Source of the DNA: CAJQQK01 sp963696075
GTDB taxonomy: Bacteria; Pseudomonadota; Alphaproteobacteria; Rhizobiales; Hyphomicrobiaceae
DNA length: 64,000 bases
NCBI GenBank assembly: GCA_963696075.1
Contig: CAVOJD010000010.1
Coordinates: 124,001-188,000, forward strand
Reading direction: 5' to 3'
The translations under genes were made by a program, and so were the position numbers. Shown piece by piece: positions 57,460-64,000 of the stretch. The notes beneath the pieces are model-generated. The model worked only from the letters and a program-made list of their open reading frames with translations. It was not told where the DNA came from and searched no databases. The number at the start of each line of letters is the position of its first letter. The first letter of the stretch is position 1.

Positions 57460-58100
57460 CCGAGAAGACCTGGAACAACGACGAGATTGCCGCCAAGATC
57501 GCAGCCGACATCCCCGACGGCGCCTACGTGAACCTGGGCATCGGCCGTCCCGAGGCGGTCGCCAATCACGTCCCCGCCGGCAAGGAGATCATTCTCCAAT
57601 CGGAGAATGGTCTGCTCGGCATGGGCGGCGCCGCTTCTGATAACGAGAAGGACCTTGAACTGGTCAACGCCGGCAAGAAGCCGATCGTGATGCTGCCCGG
57701 CGGCGCGTTTTTCCATCACGCCGATAGTTTCGCCATGATCCGCGGCGGCCATCTCGATGTCTGCGTTCTCGGCGGCTACCAGGTTGCCGCCAACGGTGAT
57801 GTCGCCAACTGGTCGACCGGCAAGCCCGGCGCGATCCCCGCCGTCGGCGGCGCGATGGACTTAGGCGTCGGCGCGAAGCAGGTCTTCGTCCTGATGACCC
57901 ACACGACCAAGGAAGGCGAACCGAAGCTGGTCGAGGAGATCACCTATCCCGCGACCGCGCGCGGCGCGTGCACGCGCGTCTACACCGACCTCGCCGTCCT
58001 CGCTGTCGCCGATGGTGTGTTCATCGTCGAGGATATGGTTGACGGCATGACGCTGGAAGAACTCCAGAAGCGCACGGCGGCGCCTCTCAAGGCGAACTGA
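57456..58100 (+). CDS. 3-oxoacid CoA-transferase, subunit B
   Basis: A 214-residue β subunit. The catalytic Glu that forms the CoA thioester is Glu50 in ILQSENGLLGMGG. Other family segments are DGAYVNLGIGRPEAVANHV, GGAFFHHADSFAMIRGGHLD, VAANGDVANWSTGKPGAIP and VGGAMDLGVGAKQVFVLM. It is translated with subunit A through the four-base overlap. The hairpin with a T-run 65 bases downstream can end this transcript. Confidence 0.95.
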   Translation: MTEKTWNNDEIAAKIAADIPDGAYVNLGIGRPEAVANHVPAGKEIILQSENGLLGMGGAASDNEKDLELVNAGKKPIVMLPGGAFFHHADSFAMIRGGHLDVCVLGGYQVAANGDVANWSTGKPGAIPAVGGAMDLGVGAKQVFVLMTHTTKEGEPKLVEEITYPATARGACTRVYTDLAVLAVADGVFIVEDMVDGMTLEELQKRTAAPLKAN

Positions 58101-58164
58101 GGCGCGATAGCGCGGAGCGGCCGGAACCGATCCAACACGCTTGTGCGCCGCGCCGCACGGTGAC

Positions 58165-58198
58165 ATCCTCCCGACAAGATTTTCGGGAGGATTTTTTT
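58165..58198 (+). terminator. Rho-independent terminator-like hairpin overlapping the VOC gene ribosome site
   Basis: ATCCTCCCGA (58165–58174) pairs perfectly with TCGGGAGGAT (58183–58192) around an 8-base loop, followed by a run of Ts (to 58198) and then the VOC gene ATG at 58199. The right arm contains the only good Shine–Dalgarno (GGGAGG) of that gene. The structure can stop CoA-transferase transcription and can also hide the VOC ribosome site in any read-through RNA. Confidence 0.75.
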
Positions 58199-58657
58199 AT
58201 GCCACTTCGCCATCTGCAGCATTTTCTCATCCAGACCACCGATCTCGAAGCAACCACCAAGTGGTACGAGGATGTGCTGGGCATGAAGCGGGGCCCGCAC
58301 CCTGATTTCAAGTTTCCGGTCGAATGGCTCTACGTTGGTGACGACGATGTGCTTCACCTGACGGAAGGCGGCGACAACGTCAGCGAAAACCGGATGCAGT
58401 ATCTCGGCCAGCAGTCGACAGCGACCCACGGCTCAGGCGTCGTCGATCACGTCGCCTTCCGCGCGGATGGCTTGAAGGACATGTTGGATCATCTCCGCGC
58501 CCGCGGTGAAAAATTCCAGACCCGCCAGGTCTCGAACGCCGGCCTGTTCCAGATTTTCGTCATCGATCCAAACGGCGTCAAAGTCGAGCTCAACTTCGAA
58601 AACGCCGAAGCCGAAGGCATCGCCCCGGAACTCCTGGCCTCCCAGGACCTGGCCTGA
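58199..58657 (+). CDS. VOC (glyoxalase/dioxygenase fold) family protein
   Basis: A 152-residue VOC-fold protein: MPLRHLQHFLIQTTDLEATT opens the first βαβββ module with a metal His, and DHVAFRADGLKDMLDHLRAR the second, ending FVIDPNGVKVELNFE with the metal Glu. This pattern (His, His, Glu) suits a glyoxalase-, epimerase- or dioxygenase-type enzyme with one divalent metal. The ATG at 58199 follows GGGAGG. It is close to CoA-transferase and acyl-CoA genes, so an acyl-CoA or hydroxy-acid substrate such as methylmalonyl-CoA is conceivable but not shown. After it comes a 675-base gap filled with repeats. Confidence 0.87.
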   Translation: MPLRHLQHFLIQTTDLEATTKWYEDVLGMKRGPHPDFKFPVEWLYVGDDDVLHLTEGGDNVSENRMQYLGQQSTATHGSGVVDHVAFRADGLKDMLDHLRARGEKFQTRQVSNAGLFQIFVIDPNGVKVELNFENAEAEGIAPELLASQDLA

Positions 58658-58691
58658 CGCCCGCCGCGGCCATCGCCTCACCCACAGAATC

Positions 58692-58825
58692 GTCATTCCG
58701 GTGCTCGTCACCGGAATCCATCTCGCGACGTCCACAACCCATCCAGTGCGCGCTGAGTAGCCGAGATACCCGACTGCGCATGCAGGCGAGGAACCATGGA
58801 TCCCGGTGACGAGCACCGGGATGAC
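58692..58825. repeat. Inverted repeat pair of about 30 bp
   Basis: The arm at 58692–58721 (beginning GTCATTCCGGTGCTCGTCAC) recurs inverted at 58796–58825 with few mismatches, separated by 74 bases. Each arm itself contains a short GGTG-CTCGT-CACC hairpin. GTCATTCCGG-type elements are common dispersed repeats in alphaproteobacteria. There is no coding sequence inside; a MITE-like origin is possible. Confidence 0.8.
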
Positions 58826-58883
58826 CCGGTGGGTGGATAGAAGCACCAACACCATCGACGGCGGAGCCGTCGGGGAGCTTGGC

Positions 58884-59325
58884 GACCCGGCGCTTAGCGC
58901 CGCCCCCGCGGAGGGCCCGCGCGCGCAGTCGCGCGGAGCAGCCCGCGAGCGCACCACCCTGTCCGGGAGCAACCGCGACCCGGCGCTTAGCGCCGCCCCC
59001 GCGGAGGGCCCGCGCGCGCAGTCGCGCGGAATAGCCCGCGAGCGCACCACCCTGTCCGGGAGCAACCGCGACCCGGCGCTTAGCGCCGCCCCCGCGGAGG
59101 GCCCGCGCGCGCAGTCGCGCGGAATAGCCCGCGAGCGCACCACCCTGTCCGGGAGCAACCGCGACCCGGCGCTTAGCGCCGCCCCCGCGGAGGGCCCGCG
59201 CGCGCAGTCGCGCGGAATAGCCCGCGAGCGCACCACCCTGTCCGGGAGCAACCGCGACCCGGCGCTTAGCGCCGCCCCCGCGGAGGGCCCGCGCGCGCAG
59301 TCGCGCGGAATAGCCCGCGAGCGAA
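58884..59325. repeat. 93-bp tandem repeat array B (about 4.8 copies)
   Basis: Units start at 58884, 58977, 59070, 59163 and 59256 with an exact period of 93. Each has the palindrome GGCGC-TTA-GCGCC, then GCGGAG, a CCGCGCG/CGCGCGG hairpin, CCGCGAGCG and CCGGGAGC. The order of elements matches array A at 31.6 kb. Because 93 is a multiple of three, long open frames run through it on both strands; they are artefacts. The array fills the gap between the convergent VOC and CoA-transferase genes. Confidence 0.95.
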
Positions 59326-59332
59326 ATAACTC

Positions 59333-60556
59333 CTACTTCGCGCCAAACACGCCGGCCTCGCGCAACTCCGCGACCTCGGCGAGGGAGAAGCCGCACTGGG
59401 TGAGGACTTCGGTGTTGTGCTGGCCGAGGGCGGGCGGCGCGGAGAAGATCGCGGGCCCTTCCTGATCGGCGGTGAACGCGGCTGCAATCAGCTTCAGGGG
59501 GTCGATGGCGTCATGCGTGCTGCCTTTGGGCGCGGGCACATCCTGGACGATGCCGCGATGGGCGAGCTGCGGATCGGCGAGCGCGGCCTCGAACTCACGC
59601 ACGTCCGCATGCGGCACCCGCGCCTCACGCAGTTTCGCCATCCAGTGCGCCGTCGTCTCGGTCTTGAGCCGCTCGCCAAACAATTCCCGCACGGCGTCAT
59701 GATGCGCCGCCATGGTTTTCTGCGTTTGCAACCGGGGATCTTCGTGGGGGTCGAGGCCAAGGACGGCAACGATGGCGGCGGCATGTCCCTCGGTAAGGCC
59801 GGTGATCTGGATATGGCCATCCGAAGTTGCGAACACATTGGCTGTCGGCGTCATCGCAGGCGAGTTGTTGCCCATCAAGCCGAATTCCTCGCGCCCCACC
59901 ATGTGTGCCGCGAGCAACGGCGCCATCATCCACATCGCAGTGTCCAGCATGGCAACGTCGAGGCGCTGGCCCTGCCCCGTTGCCTGCCGCCGGTAGAGCG
60001 CGGAGGAAATGGCAAAAGCAGCCGTCAACGCGGTCGACATGTCGACGACGGTGTAGCTGGTCCGCGTCGGGCCTGTCGCCGGGTGCCCGTTGACGGACAT
60101 CATGCCGGACGCCGCCTGGATCGCCCCGTCATAGGCGGCGGCCCCTTTCATGGGGCCGGTCTGCCCATAGCCCGAGATCGAGCAGTAGATGACGTCGCCG
60201 CGCACCTTCTTGATGGCCTCGTAGCCGAACCCGAGGTCGTCGATGACGCCGGCGCGAAAATTCTCGACGACGACATCGGCACTCCGCGCGATGCGCATGA
60301 CCACGTCTTTCGCGTCGGGGTGCTTGAGGTCGATGGCGACGGACCGCTTGCCGGTATTGAGCGTCATGAAGCCCGGCGACATGCCGTAGTCTTCGAACGC
60401 CGCCGTCGTCAGAAGGTTGCGGAACTGATCACCTGAGGCCGGGTTCTCGATCTTGATGACATCGGCGCCGAGCATCGAGAAGAAGTGCGTCGCTGCGGGG
60501 CCCGCCAGAACTTGGCTGAAATCGAGGATACGTAGTCCTTCAAAGGCATGTGCCAT
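59333..60556 (-). CDS. Class III CoA-transferase (CaiB/BaiF family), copy 1
   Basis: A 407-residue family III CoA-transferase, moving CoA between carboxylic acids through an aspartyl thioester. The N-terminal FEGLRILDFSQVLAGPAATH and MLGADVIKIENPASGDQFRN, the SISGYGQTGPMKGAAAYDG segment, and Asp172 in YTVVDMSTALTAAF (aligned with the catalytic Asp of formyl-CoA transferase) all fit. It is downstream of the second copy on the reverse strand with a 99-base gap. Acid specificity is unknown; neighbouring acyl-CoA dehydrogenases suggest activation of an organic acid for β-oxidation. Confidence 0.93.
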   Translation of the reverse strand: MAHAFEGLRILDFSQVLAGPAATHFFSMLGADVIKIENPASGDQFRNLLTTAAFEDYGMSPGFMTLNTGKRSVAIDLKHPDAKDVVMRIARSADVVVENFRAGVIDDLGFGYEAIKKVRGDVIYCSISGYGQTGPMKGAAAYDGAIQAASGMMSVNGHPATGPTRTSYTVVDMSTALTAAFAISSALYRRQATGQGQRLDVAMLDTAMWMMAPLLAAHMVGREEFGLMGNNSPAMTPTANVFATSDGHIQITGLTEGHAAAIVAVLGLDPHEDPRLQTQKTMAAHHDAVRELFGERLKTETTAHWMAKLREARVPHADVREFEAALADPQLAHRGIVQDVPAPKGSTHDAIDPLKLIAAAFTADQEGPAIFSAPPALGQHNTEVLTQCGFSLAEVAELREAGVFGAK

Positions 60557-60655
60557 GGTTGGCTCCCTGGTGACGCGGTTGAGCCGATCGTAGGGCCCGG
60601 CCCTCTCCGGTCAAATCCGGGGGATGATTTCAGCCCGCCGCCAGCCCGCAGCACC

Positions 60656-61900
60656 TCAGCCGAGAAGCGCGTCGATTTCCGCCTCGCTCAGGCCAGCTTC
60701 GCGCAGCACGTCACGCGTATCCGCGCCGAGTTTCGGCACCGGCCGCCGCGTCGCCGATGCCGGCGTCTTCGAGAATCGGATCGGTGGCGCCGTCGTGCGC
60801 ACGCGCCCCTCGGTCGGATGATCGCTGTCGACAAAGAAACCCGTCGCAGCCAGGTGCGGGTCGGAGGCAAGGTCTTCAAGACGGTTGACCGGCATCGCCG
60901 GTACGTCGGCTTCGCGCATCGCCTCAAGCCACGCCGCCGTCGTGCGTGTGGGTGTGGCCTCCGCGATTTTGGCATAAAGCTCCCCGATGCGCGGGCTGCG
61001 CACATTGGGATCGTTGATCAGTGGAGCCTCGACCAGATCGTCGCGTCCGATCGCGGCAAAGAACGAACGCCAGTGCCGCGTCGTGAACGGCATCATCACG
61101 ATGTAACCGTCCTGGGTCGGGAATGGCCGCCGGTCGGGTGCAAGCGAGCGGTTATAGCCAAAGCCATCGTTGTTCGGCTGATGCACGGCCCCGTAGAGGT
61201 GTTCGAGGAGCGTGAAGCTGGTCATCGCCTCGAACATGGGGATTTCGATCGCCTGCCCCTCCCCGGTGCGCTCGCGGTGAAACAGGGCTGCAAGGATGCC
61301 TTGGGCAACAATCAGCCCGGCGGTCTTGTCGGCAATCGCCGCAGGCACGAACGTCGGTGCGATCTCGCCGGCATCGTCCGGCCGCACCGTTGCGACCGAA
61401 GCCCGCTGACGCCGGTTGAGGTCGGCCGTGCCGCTGAGACCTTGGATGATGTCATCGTAGGCCGGCGCATCGGCATAAGGCCCGTCACTGGCAAACCCGA
61501 CCGCGGTGCAGTGGATCAGTCGCGAATTTACGGCCTTGAGCGTGTCGTATGTGATGCCGAGCCGCGCGGCGGCTTTCGGGCGGATCGAGTGAATGAAAAC
61601 GTCGGCCGTCGCAACGATGCGGTCCAGCGCCGCCTTGTGTGCTGCCTGCTTGAGGTCGAGCACGACGCTGCGCTTGTTGCGGTTGATGTTCATGAACACC
61701 ACGCCCATGCCGTCCGTCCTGGCCGGCGTAACACCGCGCAGCACGTCGCCCTCCGGCGCCTCGACCTTGATCACGTCCGCGCCCATGTCGCCGAGCGATT
61801 GTGTCGCATAAGGCCCGAACACCACCGACGTCAGATCGATCACGCGGATGCCGTCGAGCGCGCCCTTTGCATTGCCTGACACCTTGCCGCACCTCTCCAT
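60656..61900 (-). CDS. Class III CoA-transferase (CaiB/BaiF family), copy 2
   Basis: A 414-residue family III CoA-transferase: LDGIRVIDLTSVVFGPYATQ, DMGADVIKVEAPEGDVLRGV, RLIHCTAVGFASDGPYAD, Asp191 in AAIADKTAGLIVAQG at the catalytic position, and RTGEGQAIEIPMFEAM. It is clearly distinct from copy 1, so this is an old pair rather than a recent duplication. A GTG six codons after the ATG at 61900 has a better-placed ribosome site and could be the true start. The gene is divergent from the acyl-CoA dehydrogenases; the 202-base gap shows no clear operator. Confidence 0.9.
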   Translation of the reverse strand: MERCGKVSGNAKGALDGIRVIDLTSVVFGPYATQSLGDMGADVIKVEAPEGDVLRGVTPARTDGMGVVFMNINRNKRSVVLDLKQAAHKAALDRIVATADVFIHSIRPKAAARLGITYDTLKAVNSRLIHCTAVGFASDGPYADAPAYDDIIQGLSGTADLNRRQRASVATVRPDDAGEIAPTFVPAAIADKTAGLIVAQGILAALFHRERTGEGQAIEIPMFEAMTSFTLLEHLYGAVHQPNNDGFGYNRSLAPDRRPFPTQDGYIVMMPFTTRHWRSFFAAIGRDDLVEAPLINDPNVRSPRIGELYAKIAEATPTRTTAAWLEAMREADVPAMPVNRLEDLASDPHLAATGFFVDSDHPTEGRVRTTAPPIRFSKTPASATRRPVPKLGADTRDVLREAGLSEAEIDALLG

Positions 61901-62102
61901 TATGCTGTCTCAGCGGCGATTTGCGCCTTTGGACGGGCAACCTACAAGCGTTCGCGATCCGGGAGATGATAACCGTCGCGCCCGCCCCGGCACCGCTGCC
62001 GCCAAGCCTTCAAGCGCCCGGCCCGATAAGGTAGCGTTCGCGCGCAAAAGCTGGTTTTAGTTTCCCACGTTAGATCGCACGAACATCCGAAAGAGGAAGA
62101 CC

Positions 62103-63170
62103 TTGGAAGACGGTTCCGAAAGCATTGTCGTAGAAACAACTCGGCGGATCTTCGCTGACTTGTGTGACCCTCAGACGGTCAATGCGGCCAAGGACGAGGC
62201 CTGGAAGGACAAGCTTTGGCAGGCCCTGGAGGAATTGGGCCTGACGCTTGCCTGGGTGCCGGAAGAGGCCGGCGGCACAGGCGCAGCCATGATCGATGCG
62301 TTCGACATTGCCCGCATTTCGGGCCAATACGCGGTGCCGGTCCCGCTCGCCGAGACGATGCTGGCGGGCTACGCCCTCGCCAAGGCCGGCCAGACCTGCG
62401 AACTGGGCCCGATGACTGTGGCGCCAATGCGCGATGGCCGCCCCTTGACCGTTGACGCGCAAGGCCGCGTTTCCGGCCGCGCCAAGTCGGTGGCGTTCCC
62501 GCGCCAGTCACAACTGATTGTCGTCGTTGGCGATCGTGATGGCACGCCTGTCATCGCGGGCGTCAAGCCGTCCGACTGCCATATCGCGGACCGCCAGACG
62601 GATCTCGGCGGTGAGCGCGCCGACGTCACGTTCGACAACGCACCGACCACCTTCGTTGCCGACGCCGGCGATGATTTCGATGCCCACGCCCTGCGCCGCC
62701 TCGGTGCCGCCCTGCGCGCGTCCCAGATGACCGGCGCACTCGAGACCATGCTCCACATCTCGGCGACCTATTCGACCGAGCGCGAAGCTTTTGGCCGCAC
62801 GATTTCGAAATTCCAGGCCGTCCAGCACAATCTCGCGCAGTTGGCCGCCGAAGTCGCAGCCGCCCTGACCGCGTCCGGCTCCGCGGCGGATACACTGGAA
62901 AACGCCGCAGACGATGATCAGGCCGTCTTCCTCGAAGTCGCCAGCGCCAAGATCCGCGTCGGCGAGGCCGTCGACAAGGGCGCGGCCATCGCCCACCAGG
63001 TCCACGGCGCGATCGGCTTCACCGCAGAACACATCCTGCAGCGCTTTTCCCGCCGCGCCTGGGGCTGGCGCGACGATTTCGGCTCAGAGAGCCGCTGGTC
63101 CAAAGAGCTCGGTGATCACGTAATCGGTAATGGAGCCGACGCGCTCTGGCCGATGCTCACCACGCGGTGA
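62103..63170 (+). CDS. Acyl-CoA dehydrogenase family protein, smaller subunit
   Basis: A 355-residue acyl-CoA dehydrogenase fold protein. The N-terminal helices (EELGLTLAWVPEEAGGTGAA) are followed by a β-domain that is short and lacks the usual FAD-contacting [ST]EPxAGSD stretch, then a normal C-terminal helical domain (STEREAFGRTISKFQAVQHN; AIAHQVHGAIGFTAEHILQR; WGWRDDFGSESRWSKELGDH). The shortened β-domain and a following full-length partner are typical of α2β2 heteromeric acyl-CoA dehydrogenases. The start is TTG at 62103, with AGAGGAAG upstream. The second subunit starts 83 bases after it; a GCCGGGC-GACTT-GCCCGGC hairpin lies in between at 63212–63230. Confidence 0.87.
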   Translation: MEDGSESIVVETTRRIFADLCDPQTVNAAKDEAWKDKLWQALEELGLTLAWVPEEAGGTGAAMIDAFDIARISGQYAVPVPLAETMLAGYALAKAGQTCELGPMTVAPMRDGRPLTVDAQGRVSGRAKSVAFPRQSQLIVVVGDRDGTPVIAGVKPSDCHIADRQTDLGGERADVTFDNAPTTFVADAGDDFDAHALRRLGAALRASQMTGALETMLHISATYSTEREAFGRTISKFQAVQHNLAQLAAEVAAALTASGSAADTLENAADDDQAVFLEVASAKIRVGEAVDKGAAIAHQVHGAIGFTAEHILQRFSRRAWGWRDDFGSESRWSKELGDHVIGNGADALWPMLTTR

Positions 63171-63253
63171 TCCGCGTGAGCGGCCGTATCGACAGCAATT
63201 CTCTAGCGCCGGCCGGGCGACTTGCCCGGCGCGCCAACCGTTAGGAAGACCTC

Positions 63254-64000
63254 ATGCAGACCGCCATTCGTTTCGATCCAATGCGCCTGCCGCCGGAAAC
63301 CGAAGAGCTGCGCAAGGAAGTTCGCGCCTTTCTCGCCGACGAAATCGCAGCCGGCACATTTGATCCCCACGCAGGCCTCAGGACCGAAAGCTTCGATCGC
63401 GAGTTCTCCAAGCGCGTCGGCGCCAAAGGCTGGATCGGCATGACCTGGCCCAAGAAGTACGGCGGCCAGGAACGCAGCTACCTCGATCGCTACGTCGTGA
63501 CGGAGGAATTCCGCTCGGTGACCGCGCCGACCTGGGGCCACTTCGTCGCCGACCGCCAGTCCGGTCCCGTCATCATCAAGTACGGCTCCGAAAAGGTGAA
63601 GCAGGAGGTGCTGCCGCGCATCGTCAAGGGCGAAGTCGGTTTCGCCATCGGCATGAGCGAGCCGGGCTCGGGTTCGGACCTGTTCGCGGCGTCCTCAAAG
63701 GCTGAGAAGGTCGACGGCGGCTACAAGCTGAACGGCGCCAAGGTCTGGACCTCGAACGCGCATCAGGCCGACTACATGATCGGCCTTTTCCGCACCTCGC
63801 CGCCGACCAAGGAGAACCGCCGCCACGGCCTCACCCAGTTCGTCATCAACATGAACTGGGACGGCATCACGATCAATCCGATCTACCAGATGACCGGCAA
63901 GCACGACTTCAACGAGGTCGTCTTCGAGGACGTCTTCGTGCCCGACGACTATCTGCTCGGCGAAGTCGATGGCGCCTGGAAGCAGGCTACCAGCGAACTG
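63254..64000 (+). CDS. Acyl-CoA dehydrogenase family protein, partner subunit (runs off the window)
   Basis: The first 249 codons of an acyl-CoA dehydrogenase; the end is outside the window. Visible parts are the N-terminal helices (LPPETEELRKEVRAFLADEI; VGAKGWIGMTWPKKYGGQER) and the complete FAD/substrate β-domain with GFAIGMSEPGSGSDLFAASS and YKLNGAKVWTSNAHQADYM. This subunit supplies the flavin-contacting segment missing from the preceding gene. The ATG at 63254 follows AGGAAG. The catalytic Glu cannot be seen because it lies beyond the window. The pair probably oxidises a branched or ring-bearing acyl-CoA rather than a plain fatty acyl chain. Confidence 0.92.
   Translation, partial: MQTAIRFDPMRLPPETEELRKEVRAFLADEIAAGTFDPHAGLRTESFDREFSKRVGAKGWIGMTWPKKYGGQERSYLDRYVVTEEFRSVTAPTWGHFVADRQSGPVIIKYGSEKVKQEVLPRIVKGEVGFAIGMSEPGSGSDLFAASSKAEKVDGGYKLNGAKVWTSNAHQADYMIGLFRTSPPTKENRRHGLTQFVINMNWDGITINPIYQMTGKHDFNEVVFEDVFVPDDYLLGEVDGAWKQATSEL

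Noticed and set aside
58806..59465. Repeat-protein-like open frames on both strands through array B
   Set aside because: The 93-base period is divisible by three, so absence of stops in one unit yields long frames automatically; there is no ribosome site and the array is hairpin-rich DNA.

Overview
The window reads as chromosomal DNA of a GC-rich alphaproteobacterium, probably a Rhodospirillales-like or related heterotrophic lineage; this is inferred from gene order and codon use, and no 16S gene is present. Supporting blocks are argF–hslO at the left edge, coaBC–dut–moeB, and the reverse-strand series rpmH–rnpA–yidC–engB–argB–HAD pyrimidine 5'-nucleotidase. Genes are dense, many start with ATGA/TAATG overlaps, and I saw no tRNA, rRNA, CRISPR array, transposase, integrase or phage gene.

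Layout. 1–8.7 kb: end of argF, Hsp33, an aldo/keto reductase, a cupin with two Lin0512 paralogues facing an M24-fold hydrolase, then coaBC, dut, a divergent cysteine-synthase-like enzyme and MoeB. 8.7–17.6 kb: MFS exporter, enoyl-CoA hydratase, uronate dehydrogenase, amidase, and a three-subunit xanthine-dehydrogenase-type molybdoenzyme operon ending in a coupled DUF6928 gene. 17.7–27.3 kb: phosphodiesterase, PaiB, TauD, TauE, dienelactone hydrolase, SDR, a lysine-2,3-aminomutase-like radical SAM enzyme and an amidase–DUF3228 pair. 27.3–35.8 kb: the ribosome/membrane-insertion/arginine housekeeping series, interrupted between engB and argB by an opposite-strand gene for a Clp N-domain, proline-rich, membrane-anchored protein and a 113-bp tandem repeat array.

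35.8–41 kb: DUF547 protein, TVP38 membrane protein and disulfide oxidoreductase as a probable operon, then an orphan sensor kinase. 41–53 kb: a catabolic region with esterase, M20 amidohydrolase, D-2-hydroxyacid dehydrogenase, FAD amino-acid-oxidase-like enzyme, two Ldh-family dehydrogenases, GlcG/HbpS, SDR, LLM flavin monooxygenase and FAH-fold hydrolase. 53–56.6 kb: a puzzling membrane-protein locus with overlapping frames, a small unknown protein, an AhpD-like enzyme and a DUF1289 fusion. 56.7–64 kb: 3-oxoacid CoA-transferase A/B, a VOC protein behind a terminator-like hairpin, a 93-bp tandem array, two class III CoA-transferases and two tandem acyl-CoA dehydrogenases that probably form one heteromer.

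Taken together the accessory genes suggest a versatile oxidative heterotroph handling amides, organic acids, CoA esters and possibly aromatic or N-heterocyclic compounds; most exact substrates cannot be read from sequence. The most unusual material is the Clp_N membrane protein inside a housekeeping series and several families of structured intergenic repeats, located mainly between convergent genes, in which hairpin stems vary by compensating changes.
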